Shown: in pieces, positions 53,157 through 61,884 of the stretch
Layout: each line of letters opens with the position of its first letter
Numbering within the stretch: the stretch's first letter is position 1
DNA from: Thermococcus sp. 21S9
Lineage (GTDB): Archaea; Methanobacteriota_B; Thermococci; Thermococcales; Thermococcaceae
Assembly (NCBI RefSeq): GCF_012027635.1
Contig: NZ_SNUS01000001.1
Span: forward strand, 310,001-374,000
DNA length: 64,000 nt
Direction of reading: 5' to 3'
Position numbers and translations under genes: made by a program
Notes under the pieces: model-generated
The model's database searches: none
Seen by the model: only the letters and a program-made list of their open reading frames with translations
What the model was told of the DNA's origin: nothing

Positions 53157-53620
53157 AGGGCGCAAAACCCGCTCTTTCACCCAACAAAGGAGGAATAACC
53201 TCCCAATATTTAAGCCTTTCTGGAAATCGGGCTTTAACCCGGACCTTTTGTGGTTTATCCGAACCGCTCGATGGGCACTCCCACGAGCGCGAGCAACTTG
53301 ATGAACGCTTCCCACAGTCAGGTAGAGAACTTGCCACGATTTCCTGTGGTGTCACTGGCCTCTGTTGGGTCGTCTAACGGCTATCCTGCGTTTCTCTCAA
53401 AAACAATTCGATTTAAACAGGTTTTACGGTCGTTTAGGCGCGAGAATGCATCATTAAGACTGTCTGAAAATATCTCGTTACATAGACCAACAAAATCATT
53501 CCAATAAGTTACGTCTACATAACCACAAAAATCGATTTCCGGGGCGGACCTGTAAGGGCATCCCCCAAAGGAAGGTCAAAGCGAGCCGAAAAATTATGGA
53601 GAACAGCACTCGTCGAGGTG
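53157..53620 (-). promoter_or_regulatory. CRISPR leader region
   Basis: 464 bp without a gene, next to the leader-proximal repeat. On the minus strand a TATA-like GGCTTAAATATTGG (53205-53218) lies about 50 nt before the first repeat, so transcription would start close to it. The rest is AT-rich and non-coding. The last part (53540-53620) may hold the terminator of the UPF0201 gene. Orientation follows from the degenerate repeat at the other end. Confidence 0.7.
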
Positions 53621-54037
53621 TCACTCAATCGGCACGCCGTCCTTTGTCCTCGGGGCGAGCCACTTCATGAGCTTCCGAGGGTTCTTCGTGCGGATTATTA
53701 TCGTTATGGGGCCGAGCGGGCTCTCCTCGTTGAAGTTCACCACTCCCGCGTAAGCGGCCTGCTTGTTCACCTTGACGATTATCTCCTCGCCGAAGTAGCC
53801 CTCCTCGAGGAAAGAGCGCGCGGTGTCGAGTATCGCCTGCCCGCGGAACAGCTCGTAGAGCCTGCTAAGAGCTTTCCTGCTCCTCGTCTTCCCGGTGAGG
53901 ATTACGTAATCGCCCCGGTCAAAGACCTCGAACTCCAAATCCGGCACGAGGTTCAGCATCGACCTCTTTACCTTCTCGAGGTCCTCGGTCGGGTAAACGT
54001 ACGCCTCGAGCTCGACTTCCTCAAACAGCTCCTCCAT
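53621..54037 (-). CDS. UPF0201/DUF54 (RNA-binding exosome-associated family) protein
   Basis: 138 aa. [33 protein letters not shown] and [17 protein letters not shown] match COG1325 proteins, with a ferredoxin-like alpha/beta fold. Relatives lie in the archaeal exosome/Rpp region and are thought to bind RNA. Here it is alone beside the CRISPR leader. Divergent from the ZIP gene (71-bp gap with TATA-like sequences). Confidence 0.82.
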   Translation of the reverse strand: MEELFEEVELEAYVYPTEDLEKVKRSMLNLVPDLEFEVFDRGDYVILTGKTRSRKALSRLYELFRGQAILDTARSFLEEGYFGEEIIVKVNKQAAYAGVVNFNEESPLGPITIIIRTKNPRKLMKWLAPRTKDGVPIE

Positions 54038-54107
54038 GCTCTCACCGGGCTAAGGTCGAAAGAAGGCTTATAAACCCAACCGCCCAGATAATTAGGGTGA
54101 CCTAAAT

Positions 54108-54914
54108 ATGTTAGAAGGTTTCATCGAGGGGCTCGCGAGGTACCTCCTCGAACTCAGCGGGGGAAGCCTAATCTGGGTGTCCTTCTACGCCGGCCTTTTC
54201 GTCGCGCTCATGACGTCGCTCGGAGCCATGGTGGCCATCTTCGCCAAACGGATTCCCGAGGGTGGCGTTGACTTCTCGCTCAGCTTCGCGGCAGGGGTTA
54301 TGATTGTCGCCTCGTTCACCTCGCTCATCCTGCCTGGAATAGAGAGCGCCGGGTTTCCGCCCGTGGCCCTTGGAATAGCCCTCGGCGTCCTGCTGATTTA
54401 CGCCGTTGACAGGCTTCTGCCCCACGAGCACCTCGTTAAGGGCTACGAGGGACCGAAGGGGATGAAGGAACGCCTCAGAAAGGTCTGGCTCCTCGTTTTC
54501 GCGCTCATAATCCACAACCTGCCCGAGGGGCTGGCGGTTGGAACGTCCCTCGTCTACAACCTCGAGGTCGGCCTCATCACGGCCATAGCGATAGGCATTC
54601 AGGACTTCCCCGAGGGAACCGTCGTCTCGCTCCCGCTCGCGGTCATACAGAAGAAGAGCCTCGGCCCGGTTCTAATTGGAGTGTTGAGCGGTTTGGCCGA
54701 GATGGTCATGGTAATCCTCGGCGCGGTCTTCTTCACTTCCTTCGCCTGGACGCTACCGTATGGCCTCGGCCTCGCCGGAGGGGCAATGCTCTACGTCACA
54801 GTGAAGGAGATGATTCCAGAAATATACAGGGGAGAGAAGAGCGAGACCCTCGTCACGCTGGGCTTCTTCGCGGGCTTCTACGTCATGCTCCTCCTCGATT
54901 CAGCCCTCGGATGA
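54108..54914 (+). CDS. ZIP family metal transporter
   Basis: 268 aa with eight helices. Metal-site motifs HNLPEG (136-141) in helix IV and QDFPEG (165-170) in helix V are intact, and a short His-bearing loop (PHEHLVKG) precedes helix IV. It imports Zn2+ or related ions, as in the ZupT branch. The 3' end overlaps the convergent UPF0200 kinase gene by 32 bp. Confidence 0.9.
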   Translation: MLEGFIEGLARYLLELSGGSLIWVSFYAGLFVALMTSLGAMVAIFAKRIPEGGVDFSLSFAAGVMIVASFTSLILPGIESAGFPPVALGIALGVLLIYAVDRLLPHEHLVKGYEGPKGMKERLRKVWLLVFALIIHNLPEGLAVGTSLVYNLEVGLITAIAIGIQDFPEGTVVSLPLAVIQKKSLGPVLIGVLSGLAEMVMVILGAVFFTSFAWTLPYGLGLAGGAMLYVTVKEMIPEIYRGEKSETLVTLGFFAGFYVMLLLDSALG

Positions 54915-55455
54915 TTTCCTCGACGAGGGCCTCTACATTCTCCTCGTATTCCTCCTTGCTCCCATCGTTTATCAGCATGTAGTCTGCCATCGCTATAACG
55001 CCACCGATTCCAAAGCGGAGCTCCTTCCAGTCTCTCTCTTCGAAGTCCTCCCAGCTCTGGGGGTCGTCGTGCCTTCCCCTGGCCTTGAGCCTCTCGAAGC
55101 GGAGCTTCGGCGGTGTGTGGACCGCGACGATAACGATTTTCTCCTCCGGAAAGGCTCCCCTGAAGGTTCCCACCTCGTCAAGAGAGCGAACGCCGTCTAT
55201 GACCACGAGCGGGCTCTTCTCCAGAAGGGTCCTCACCTTCTCGACCGCAAGCTTGGCAACGGCGTTCTGACCGAGTTCCTGCCTCAGCCGTATACTCACC
55301 TTGGCGACGTTTTCCTTCGTGAGCTCGAGGCCCCGCTTTACCGTCTCCTCGCGGACGATGTCGCCGAGAGAAACGCTTGGAAATCCCCTCTTCTCGAAGG
55401 CCTTGACGATTTTGCTCTTACCTGAACCGGGCATTCCAGTGACTATTACTATCAT
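54883..55455 (-). CDS. UPF0200 nucleotide/dephospho-CoA-like kinase
   Basis: 190 aa. Walker A GMPGSGKS (about 7-14), the LID-like segment and RGRHDDPQSWEDFEERDWKELRFGIG typical of UPF0200 (MJ1399-like) P-loop kinases. Substrate not established in the family; a nucleoside monophosphate or dephospho-CoA are candidates. ATG 55455 has SD GGGTGGGCTCA; GTG 55464 is inside the SD. Confidence 0.85.
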   Translation of the reverse strand: MIVIVTGMPGSGKSKIVKAFEKRGFPSVSLGDIVREETVKRGLELTKENVAKVSIRLRQELGQNAVAKLAVEKVRTLLEKSPLVVIDGVRSLDEVGTFRGAFPEEKIVIVAVHTPPKLRFERLKARGRHDDPQSWEDFEERDWKELRFGIGGVIAMADYMLINDGSKEEYEENVEALVEEIIRGLNRGGA

Positions 55456-55558
55456 TGAGCCCACCCCGAGTAGCTCGGAGGGGATTTAAAAAGGTTGAGT
55501 TTTGTTAGGGTCGCAAAACTTTTTAAGGTTCAACCTGAAAACCGTTATGGTGAGAAAG

Positions 55559-55900
55559 ATGAACGTGAGCTGGTTCATCATCGGCCTCATAGTAACGTTC
55601 CTTGTAAACATACCGTTCGGCTTCTGGAGAGCCCACGCCAAGAGAACCGGGGACAAGCTCGAGTGGGCCCTGGCGGTTCACCTTCCTGTCCCGCTGGTCG
55701 TGCTGATGCGCTATTTAGCAGGCCTCAGCTGGAACCTTGAAGGGGCACCCCTGATACTCGTCTTCGTCCTGGCCTACTTCCTCGGCCAGAGGACGGGCGG
55801 AAAGCTTTACCAGAGGGCCCATGAGAGCGGTCTGAATCCGGGCAGAAACGTTTTCGTCCTCTGGAGTGGAAGCGGAAGGGGAGAAGGGGAGGCTATCTGA
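55559..55900 (+). CDS. Small membrane protein, unknown
   Basis: 113 aa. Two to three helices (FIIGLIVTFLVNIPFGFW, WALAVHLPVPLVVLMRYLAGL, LILVFVLAYFLGQ) with a basic C-terminus. The TATA TTTTTAAGG lies about 25 nt before the upstream ATG at 55547, an alternative leaderless start. The chosen ATG 55559 has GGTGAGAAAG before it. The 3' end overlaps hel308 by 8 bp. Confidence 0.7.
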   Translation: MNVSWFIIGLIVTFLVNIPFGFWRAHAKRTGDKLEWALAVHLPVPLVVLMRYLAGLSWNLEGAPLILVFVLAYFLGQRTGGKLYQRAHESGLNPGRNVFVLWSGSGRGEGEAI

Positions 55901-58055
55901 GGAAGTCCTCCAGCGTTCCCTTTCTCTTCGGCTTTTCTTCGGTCACTCTCTTCTCGATTCCGAGGTAGCGGTAGATTCCGTCGAGGATTTTGGCACCTAT
56001 CCCCTCGACTTCGAGGAGTTCAGCGGGTTTTGCGTTCGCTATCGCCTCAACGCTCGTAAAACCGGCGTTGTAGAGAGCTCTCGCCCTCTTCCTTCCAATG
56101 TTTGGCAACCTGACGAGTTCGAGGAGCTCCTCCCTAACGCCGTGTCTCAGGCGAAGGTGCAGGTCGCGGAGGTAGTTAAGGATTTCCTCCTTCGGCTCGA
56201 AGAGCTTGTAGAGCTCGATGAGGGAATACATGAGCCAGTCGGCAAGCTCAAGGAGCCTGTAGAGGTCGCCGGGGTCTATTAGATAGGTCTCGTAAATCCT
56301 CGCCTCAGGAACCTCGTTAATCCAGTCGAGGAGAACCTTTGCCGTCTTCACCTGCCCGAGGAAGCCCTGGAAGCGCGAGTCCTCGTAGTAGGGTATGCTC
56401 GCGTAGAGCTTGTCCTCGAGCTCGTAAGCTAAATCGAGATAGTCCTCCATCTCGCGCCTCCTCGCTGTTAAAGTCGCCATGTCCGGCGTTGAGGCTATGA
56501 GCTGGAAGATTCCGAAGGGGTTCGGATTCCGCTCGATTGCCGGAAAGGCGTCCTTGAACTTCTTGGCCGTGAGCGGGTCTATGTAGAGCTGAGACGTTCT
56601 CTTGCCGAAGGGCAACGGCATGAAGCTATCATCGAGGTCAAGGTCAATGAACTCGTTCTCTATGAGGAAGTAGACCACGTCTTTGGCTTTATACTCGAGC
56701 GAGCTCAAATCCTTCCTCTGGTGGGCGTAGAAGGTCCTCTCAAGGAAGCGGACGAGCTCGGGGAAGCTTTTGATTCCGAAGTTGGTGATTAAGGCCAAAA
56801 CCTGACTCCTGAAGGCCTGCTCGTTGGCGAGCATCGAGAAGAGCTTCTCCGGTTTTCCCCGAATGTAGCGCTCCATCAGCTTGCCCGGCTCGTCGGTTCT
56901 GGCAACTATTATCGCCTCGCCGTACTTGTCGTACCTCGGCCTTCCAGCGCGCCCCATCATCTGCTGGATTTCCAAAACGGGAATGTCGGTCCAGCCGAAA
57001 CCGGCGTAGCGCTTGGTATCGCGAATTATTACTCTGAATGAGGGGAGATTGACACCCGCCGAGAGGGTCGGCGTCGCGGTGATTACCTTGATTAAACCCT
57101 CCCGGAAGGCGTCCTCGATGAGGGTTCTCTCAACCCTGCTCAGCCCGGCGTGGTGGAAGGCGACTCCACCTTTGATGGCCCTCTTTAACTTCTCGCTCGT
57201 GGGATTGTCCTCGAGCTGGCTGGCGAGGCTTTCCAACGCCCGCTTCTCGGGCTTGGTCAGGTGAGACGATACGAGCTTCGAGAGGGCTAGGGCTTCCTTC
57301 TCGGCCGAGCGCCTCGTGTTAACGAAGACGAGCGCGCCCTTGCCCCTCTTCACGGCATCGGTAACGAGGGAGTACCAGTTCTCGGGGTAGCTCTGAACCT
57401 TCCCGTCCTCCCATATGAGCGTCCCGAGGTGGAAAACCCCTTTTCTTAGCTGAACTGGCCTCCAGTCGCTGACGACGAGCGATGCGTCGAGCCATTCAGC
57501 CAGCTCCTCCGCGTTGCCGACGGTCGCGCTCAAAGCTAAAATCTGCGCCCTGTCGAGCATGTGGGTTAGAATCATCTCGAGCGTCGCTCCCCTGTCGTAC
57601 GAGCCGATTAGGTGAACCTCGTCGGCAACCACGAGCTTAACGTCGTCAATCCACCTCGTGCCGTGCCTCAATAGCGAGTCGAACTTCTCCGCTGTGGCGA
57701 CTATTATGTCGTACCTCCCGAGCCAGTCGTCGGTTGAGTCGTAGTCGCCGGTTGTAGCGGCAACCTTCAGGCCCAGCTTCTCCCACTCCTTGAACTCGCG
57801 GTACTTCTCCTCGGCGAGGGCCTTGAGGGGGACGAGGTAGACTGCCTTGCCTCCCTCGCGGAGGAGCTTGTTCACCATAACTATCTCACTAACAAGGGTT
57901 TTTCCGCTCGCCGTTGGGATTGCCAGAACGAGGTTTTTACCTTCTAATACACCGCTTTTCAAAGCTTCCGCCTGCGGTGGGTAGAGCTCCTCTATTCCCC
58001 TCTCCTTGATGACGGCCTTGAGCCTCTCGTCAACGGGAAGTTCGTCAACCTTCAT
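55893..58055 (-). CDS. hel308: DNA helicase Hel308 (Hjm)
   Basis: 720 aa, the same length as the Pyrococcus Hjm. Superfamily 2 motifs: Q-like PPQAEAL, Walker A AIPTASGKT (45-53), DEVH (145-148), SAT (LALSATVG), motif IV LVFVNTRRSAEKEA, motif VI QMMGRAGRPRYD. The winged-helix, ratchet and HhH domains follow (LPNIGRKRARALYNAGF, VEGIGAKILDGI). The C-terminus KGTLEDFLR resembles a PCNA-interacting motif. It unwinds forked DNA and acts in replication restart. ATG 58055 is chosen, since the longer frame to 58292 runs through the divergent gene. Confidence 0.95.
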   Translation of the reverse strand: MKVDELPVDERLKAVIKERGIEELYPPQAEALKSGVLEGKNLVLAIPTASGKTLVSEIVMVNKLLREGGKAVYLVPLKALAEEKYREFKEWEKLGLKVAATTGDYDSTDDWLGRYDIIVATAEKFDSLLRHGTRWIDDVKLVVADEVHLIGSYDRGATLEMILTHMLDRAQILALSATVGNAEELAEWLDASLVVSDWRPVQLRKGVFHLGTLIWEDGKVQSYPENWYSLVTDAVKRGKGALVFVNTRRSAEKEALALSKLVSSHLTKPEKRALESLASQLEDNPTSEKLKRAIKGGVAFHHAGLSRVERTLIEDAFREGLIKVITATPTLSAGVNLPSFRVIIRDTKRYAGFGWTDIPVLEIQQMMGRAGRPRYDKYGEAIIVARTDEPGKLMERYIRGKPEKLFSMLANEQAFRSQVLALITNFGIKSFPELVRFLERTFYAHQRKDLSSLEYKAKDVVYFLIENEFIDLDLDDSFMPLPFGKRTSQLYIDPLTAKKFKDAFPAIERNPNPFGIFQLIASTPDMATLTARRREMEDYLDLAYELEDKLYASIPYYEDSRFQGFLGQVKTAKVLLDWINEVPEARIYETYLIDPGDLYRLLELADWLMYSLIELYKLFEPKEEILNYLRDLHLRLRHGVREELLELVRLPNIGRKRARALYNAGFTSVEAIANAKPAELLEVEGIGAKILDGIYRYLGIEKRVTEEKPKRKGTLEDFLR

Positions 58056-58099
58056 TTCGACCGCAATCCTTATTGAGGGAGCGGTTAAATAGGTTTGGG

Positions 58100-58729
58100 A
58101 TGGCCATGGAAGTTCCCTACGTTCTCTTCGAGGTTCACAGGAAAGGCAAGACAATTGGAACCTACGCGATTGACGCTTACTTCGTTGAGTTCCTGGCGCT
58201 TGAGCCGAGAAAGGCCGTTCTGATAAAGGGACCCGGCTCAATAAGCCTCTCGGAGAACGCCGAAAAGCCGTTGCCAAGGCTTCTCGGGGCAAATCTGGAG
58301 CGTTTTCTGAAGGACCTCTACCGTGAGCTCCTCAGCGCGTCCCAGGAGACCAGGGAGAAGAGGGTCAGCCACATGAGGCGCTGGAACGTCTGGAGAATCC
58401 TGGGAATACCAACGGGTCACAGCAGGCACATAGCGGTTGACGAGCAACTCGCCAAGGTCGAGCGCGAGAACGCCCTCGGACTGGCGCTCCTCAAGAAGGT
58501 TCTCGGAGTTAAGGACGACGTTGAATCGGTGGAAATCCGCGAGGTTAAGCTCCTCTACCGGAGGCTGTGGCTTGAAAACGGAGAGGTCAGAGATGAGAAG
58601 GGAACCGACAAGGTCTACACGAACCTCCTCAAAATCGACCCTGTTTTCAGAACGGCCTTTTACTCCGCCCTGCTCAGAGAAACAGCGCTGACGGAAGAAA
58701 TAAGGAAGAAGGCTCAGGCCTTCTCGTAG
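58100..58729 (+). CDS. Unknown Thermococcales protein
   Basis: 209 aa (MAMEVPYVLFEVHRKGKTIGTY...). Strand-rich N-terminus followed by a helical, charged C-terminal part (LFKDLYRELLSASQETREKRVSHMRRWNVWRILGIP and later helices). No known domain. Its divergent partner hel308 shares the short AT-rich promoter gap. ATG 58106 is an alternative start. The 3' end overlaps the convergent oligopeptide ATPase gene by 16 bp. Confidence 0.7.
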   Translation: MAMEVPYVLFEVHRKGKTIGTYAIDAYFVEFLALEPRKAVLIKGPGSISLSENAEKPLPRLLGANLERFLKDLYRELLSASQETREKRVSHMRRWNVWRILGIPTGHSRHIAVDEQLAKVERENALGLALLKKVLGVKDDVESVEIREVKLLYRRLWLENGEVRDEKGTDKVYTNLLKIDPVFRTAFYSALLRETALTEEIRKKAQAFS

Positions 58730-59685
58730 AGCCAGCAGGCGACGTAGTGGTCCTTCTCGACCTCAACAAGCGGTGGCTCCTGCTTGTCGCAGAGGCCAGC
58801 TTTGGCGAGCGGGCACCTCGGGTGGAAGCGACAGCCCTTCGGCGGGTTAATCGGACTTGGCGGTTCGCCCTTGATTTCCATTTTCTTCTTCTTTCTCGCC
58901 AGCTCCGGGTCGGGAATCGGTATGGCCGAGAGGAGCATCTGCGTGTACGGGTGGAGCGGGTTCTCGAAGATTCTCTCGGCCGGGCCGACCTCGACGAGCT
59001 TCCCGAGGTACATGACACCCATTCTGTGGCTCATGTACTTGACGACACCGAGGTCGTGGCTTATGAAGAGGTAGGAGAAGCCATGCTTCTTCTGGAGGTC
59101 CTTGAGGGTGTTGAGTATGTTCGCCTGCACCGAAACGTCCAGGGCTGATGTCGGCTCGTCGAGGACGACGAAATCCGGCTGGAGGGCGAGTATCTTCGCC
59201 AGCGCTATCCTCTGCCTCTGTCCTCCGGAAAACTCGTGGGGGTAGCGGTAGAGGTGCATCTCGTTGAGGCCGACGCTCTCGAGTAACCTTATCACGAACT
59301 CCTCCGGGTCGTCAACCTCGATGCCGTGGAACTTGACCGGCTCCATTATGATGTTGAAGACCGTCTGCCTCGGGTCGAGCGACGAGTATGGGTCCTGGAA
59401 CATTATCTGGGCGTGCCTCCTGAACCAGAGGAGCTCCTTGCCCTTGAGCTTGGTCACGTCCTTGCCCTTGAAGGTTATCTTTCCGTCGGTCGGCTCGATT
59501 AGCCTGAGGATTGTCCTCCCCGTGGTGGTCTTTCCACAACCGCTCTCGCCGACGAGTCCGAACGTTTCTCCGGGCTGAATCTCGAAGCTGACGCCGTCAA
59601 CGGCCTTGACCCACGCCACCGTTCTCAGGAGGCTCCTAACCGGGAAGTGCTTCTTGAGGTTTTCAACCTTGAGCACTGGCTCCAT
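58714..59685 (-). CDS. oppF: Oligopeptide/dipeptide ABC transporter ATPase, OppF type
   Basis: 323 aa. Walker A GESGCGKTT, signature FSGGQRQR, Walker B VVLDEPTSALDVS, H-loop SHDL, and the C-terminal oligo_HPY region PLHPYTQMLLSAIPIPDP plus a Cys cluster (CRFHPRCPLAKAGLC) that binds an Fe-S cluster in the DppD/OppD family. Last gene of the operon. SD GGTGATGATG precedes ATG 59685. Confidence 0.93.
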   Translation of the reverse strand: MEPVLKVENLKKHFPVRSLLRTVAWVKAVDGVSFEIQPGETFGLVGESGCGKTTTGRTILRLIEPTDGKITFKGKDVTKLKGKELLWFRRHAQIMFQDPYSSLDPRQTVFNIIMEPVKFHGIEVDDPEEFVIRLLESVGLNEMHLYRYPHEFSGGQRQRIALAKILALQPDFVVLDEPTSALDVSVQANILNTLKDLQKKHGFSYLFISHDLGVVKYMSHRMGVMYLGKLVEVGPAERIFENPLHPYTQMLLSAIPIPDPELARKKKKMEIKGEPPSPINPPKGCRFHPRCPLAKAGLCDKQEPPLVEVEKDHYVACWLYEKA

Positions 59686-59695
59686 CATCATCACC

Positions 59696-60676
59696 TCAGT
59701 ACCTGTGGCAGGCCACGAAGTGGCCCGGCTCTATCTCCTTGAGCTCTGGAACCTCTCTCCTGCACCTCTCCTCTGCCAGCGGGCACCTCGGGTGAAAGCG
59801 ACAGCCCTTCGGTGGCGTTATGAGGTTCGGCACAGTTCCTGGAATGCTCTCCAGCCTCTCTATCTTTCCGAGCGGGTTCGGGACGGCCCTGAGGAGCGCC
59901 GCGGTGTAGGGGTGAAGCGGGTTGTGGAATATCTGGTCAACGGTTCCTATCTCAACGACCTTTCCGGCGTACATGACGACAACGCGCTGGGCGGTTTCCG
60001 CGACGACACCGAGGTTGTGGGTTATGAGAAGGACTGTGGCATTGTACTTCCTCTTCAGTTCGTTGAGTAGCTCGAGTATCTGGGCCTGAACCGTGACGTC
60101 CAGAGCCGTTGTGGGCTCGTCCGCTATGAGGAGGCGCGGGTTGTTGGCGATTCCAATTCCTATGACGACCCTCTGCTTCATACCACCGCTGAGCTCGTGC
60201 GGGTAGTTCTTCACCCTGTTCTCGGGATCCGGAATGAGGACCTCGCGGAGTATGTTGACGGCCTTCGCTATGCCCTCCTTGATGTTCTTGACCTTCCCGT
60301 GAACCTCCATCGCCTCTCCAATCTGGTAGCCGACGGTGTAGAGCGGGTCGAGCGATGAATGCGGGTCCTGAAAGATGTAGGCTATCTCGTTACCGCGGAT
60401 TTCCCTGATTTCCTCGTCACTCAGCTTGAGCAAATCAACGGTCGAGCCGTCGTCGCGGTGGTAGATTATCTCCCCGTTCACTATCTTACCCGGGCTCTCG
60501 ATGAGCTTGGTTATTGCCCTTGAGGTGACGCTCTTTCCACAGCCGGTCTCGCCGACCAGTGCCAGGGTTTCACCGCGGTAGATATCAAAGGACACGTCCT
60601 CGATGGCCTTGACCACTCCGGCGTAGGTGTAAAAGTGGACGCTGAGGTTCCTGATTTCAATTATCGGCTCAGGCAC
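59696..60676 (-). CDS. oppD: Oligopeptide/dipeptide ABC transporter ATPase, OppD type
   Basis: 326 aa. Walker A GETGCGKS, signature LSGGMKQRV, Walker B LIADEPTTALDVT, oligo_HPY PLHPYTAALLRAVPNP and CRFHPRCPLAEERCRR. GTG 60676 with SD GGTGAGGCCA is chosen; the longer start at 60742 would overlap oppC by 74 bp. It overlaps the oppC stop by 8 bp. Confidence 0.92.
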   Translation of the reverse strand: MPEPIIEIRNLSVHFYTYAGVVKAIEDVSFDIYRGETLALVGETGCGKSVTSRAITKLIESPGKIVNGEIIYHRDDGSTVDLLKLSDEEIREIRGNEIAYIFQDPHSSLDPLYTVGYQIGEAMEVHGKVKNIKEGIAKAVNILREVLIPDPENRVKNYPHELSGGMKQRVVIGIGIANNPRLLIADEPTTALDVTVQAQILELLNELKRKYNATVLLITHNLGVVAETAQRVVVMYAGKVVEIGTVDQIFHNPLHPYTAALLRAVPNPLGKIERLESIPGTVPNLITPPKGCRFHPRCPLAEERCRREVPELKEIEPGHFVACHRY

Positions 60677-61874
60677 TGGCCTCACCTCCCTTGGACTTCT
60701 TCTTGAGCTTGAACTCAAGGCTCCTCCTCGTCCTCGGGTCAAGGACGTCCCTCAGACCATCGCCAAGCAGGTTCCAGCCGAGGACGACGGTGACTATCAC
60801 TATTCCCGGAAAGGCGACCAGCCACCAGGCCTGCGGGAACTGTTGCGAGCCCTGGTTGATGAGGTTACCCCAGTCCGGTATCGGCGGAACCGCTCCAAGT
60901 CCAAGGAAGCTCAGGCCGGCCTCGGTGAGGATGATTCCACCGAAGTCCATCGTAATCATGACGAGCAGTGGACCGATGATGTTGGGGAGTATGTGCCTGA
61001 AGAGTATCGTCCTCGTCGGCAGGCCTATCGCCCTCGCGGCCTCGACGTAGAGGTTCTCCTTCTCGGTGAGCGTTGAACCGCGCGTCACCCTCGCGTAGCC
61101 CGGCCACCAGACGATGACGAGGGCAACGAAGACCGCGAGGAGCTTTCCAAGGTTGTTGACGTCCCTTGGATGCAACGCGAACAGCTTGAGCACGAAGGTT
61201 TGAGCCCACGCGTGCGTGTTGAGGAAACTCTGAATCCTGCCCGGCAGGACGGCGGAGAGCGCTATCGCGAGGATTAGACCGGGGAAGGCGAGGAACATGT
61301 CGGTCACACGCATTATTACCTCGTCGACCTTTCCGCCGTAGTAGCCCGAAATCAGGCCGAGGATTATTCCTATCGTTGGACCTATGAGGATGATGAAGAT
61401 GTCCAGCACGAGCGCCGTCCTCGCTCCCGCGAGGAGTATGCTGAGGATGTCCCTACCGTAGGTGTCCGAACCGAGCGGATAGTGGATGTAGGTCGTGTAA
61501 TGGATTATGTAGCCGTTCTGGAGTTCAGTGACGTTGAGGAAGTAGGTCGAGCCTGGCGGTGCGAGCTGGGTTGAGTAGTTGTAGTTGACCGGGAAGAAGT
61601 CGTAGGGCCAGGGAGCCAAGTAAGGACCGAAGATTCCGATGAAGATGTAGACGATGACTATGAACAACCCCAAGAGCGTCGGGGGAGAGCGGTTTATGGC
61701 ATAGGCCATCAGCTTCCATTCCTTAATCCTTGACTGGTTCCGCCTCTTCCAGTCCTTCTTGAAGAGCGTTATGAAGGACGCGAAGCCGTCGATGAGCTTG
61801 TCGCTGAGCCTGTCGAGGATGCTCATCTCGTACTCTTCTTTCTCCTCGTAATCGTTAATCCTGTTCTCGGCCAT
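60669..61874 (-). CDS. oppC: Oligopeptide/dipeptide ABC transporter permease, OppC type
   Basis: 401 aa. Six helices with a long N-terminal cytoplasmic extension (about 1-55), a large extracytoplasmic loop after helix 1 (FFPVNYNYSTQLAPPGSTYFLN; about 80-130) and the permease EAA motif EAARAIGLPTRTILFRHILPNIIGP. GTG 61883 lies in the SD, so ATG 61874 is used. The oppB gene lies 10 bp upstream. Confidence 0.92.
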   Translation of the reverse strand: MAENRINDYEEKEEYEMSILDRLSDKLIDGFASFITLFKKDWKRRNQSRIKEWKLMAYAINRSPPTLLGLFIVIVYIFIGIFGPYLAPWPYDFFPVNYNYSTQLAPPGSTYFLNVTELQNGYIIHYTTYIHYPLGSDTYGRDILSILLAGARTALVLDIFIILIGPTIGIILGLISGYYGGKVDEVIMRVTDMFLAFPGLILAIALSAVLPGRIQSFLNTHAWAQTFVLKLFALHPRDVNNLGKLLAVFVALVIVWWPGYARVTRGSTLTEKENLYVEAARAIGLPTRTILFRHILPNIIGPLLVMITMDFGGIILTEAGLSFLGLGAVPPIPDWGNLINQGSQQFPQAWWLVAFPGIVIVTVVLGWNLLGDGLRDVLDPRTRRSLEFKLKKKSKGGEASA

Positions 61875-61884
61875 TGCTACCACC

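Noticed and set aside
51893-53377. Short frames across the CRISPR array
   Set aside because: They contain the translated repeat over and over and have no start signals. They are artefacts of the repeat.
58056-58292. N-terminal extension of the hel308 frame
   Set aside because: It would run antisense through the divergent gene and past its promoter. ATG 58055 gives the usual 720-aa length.
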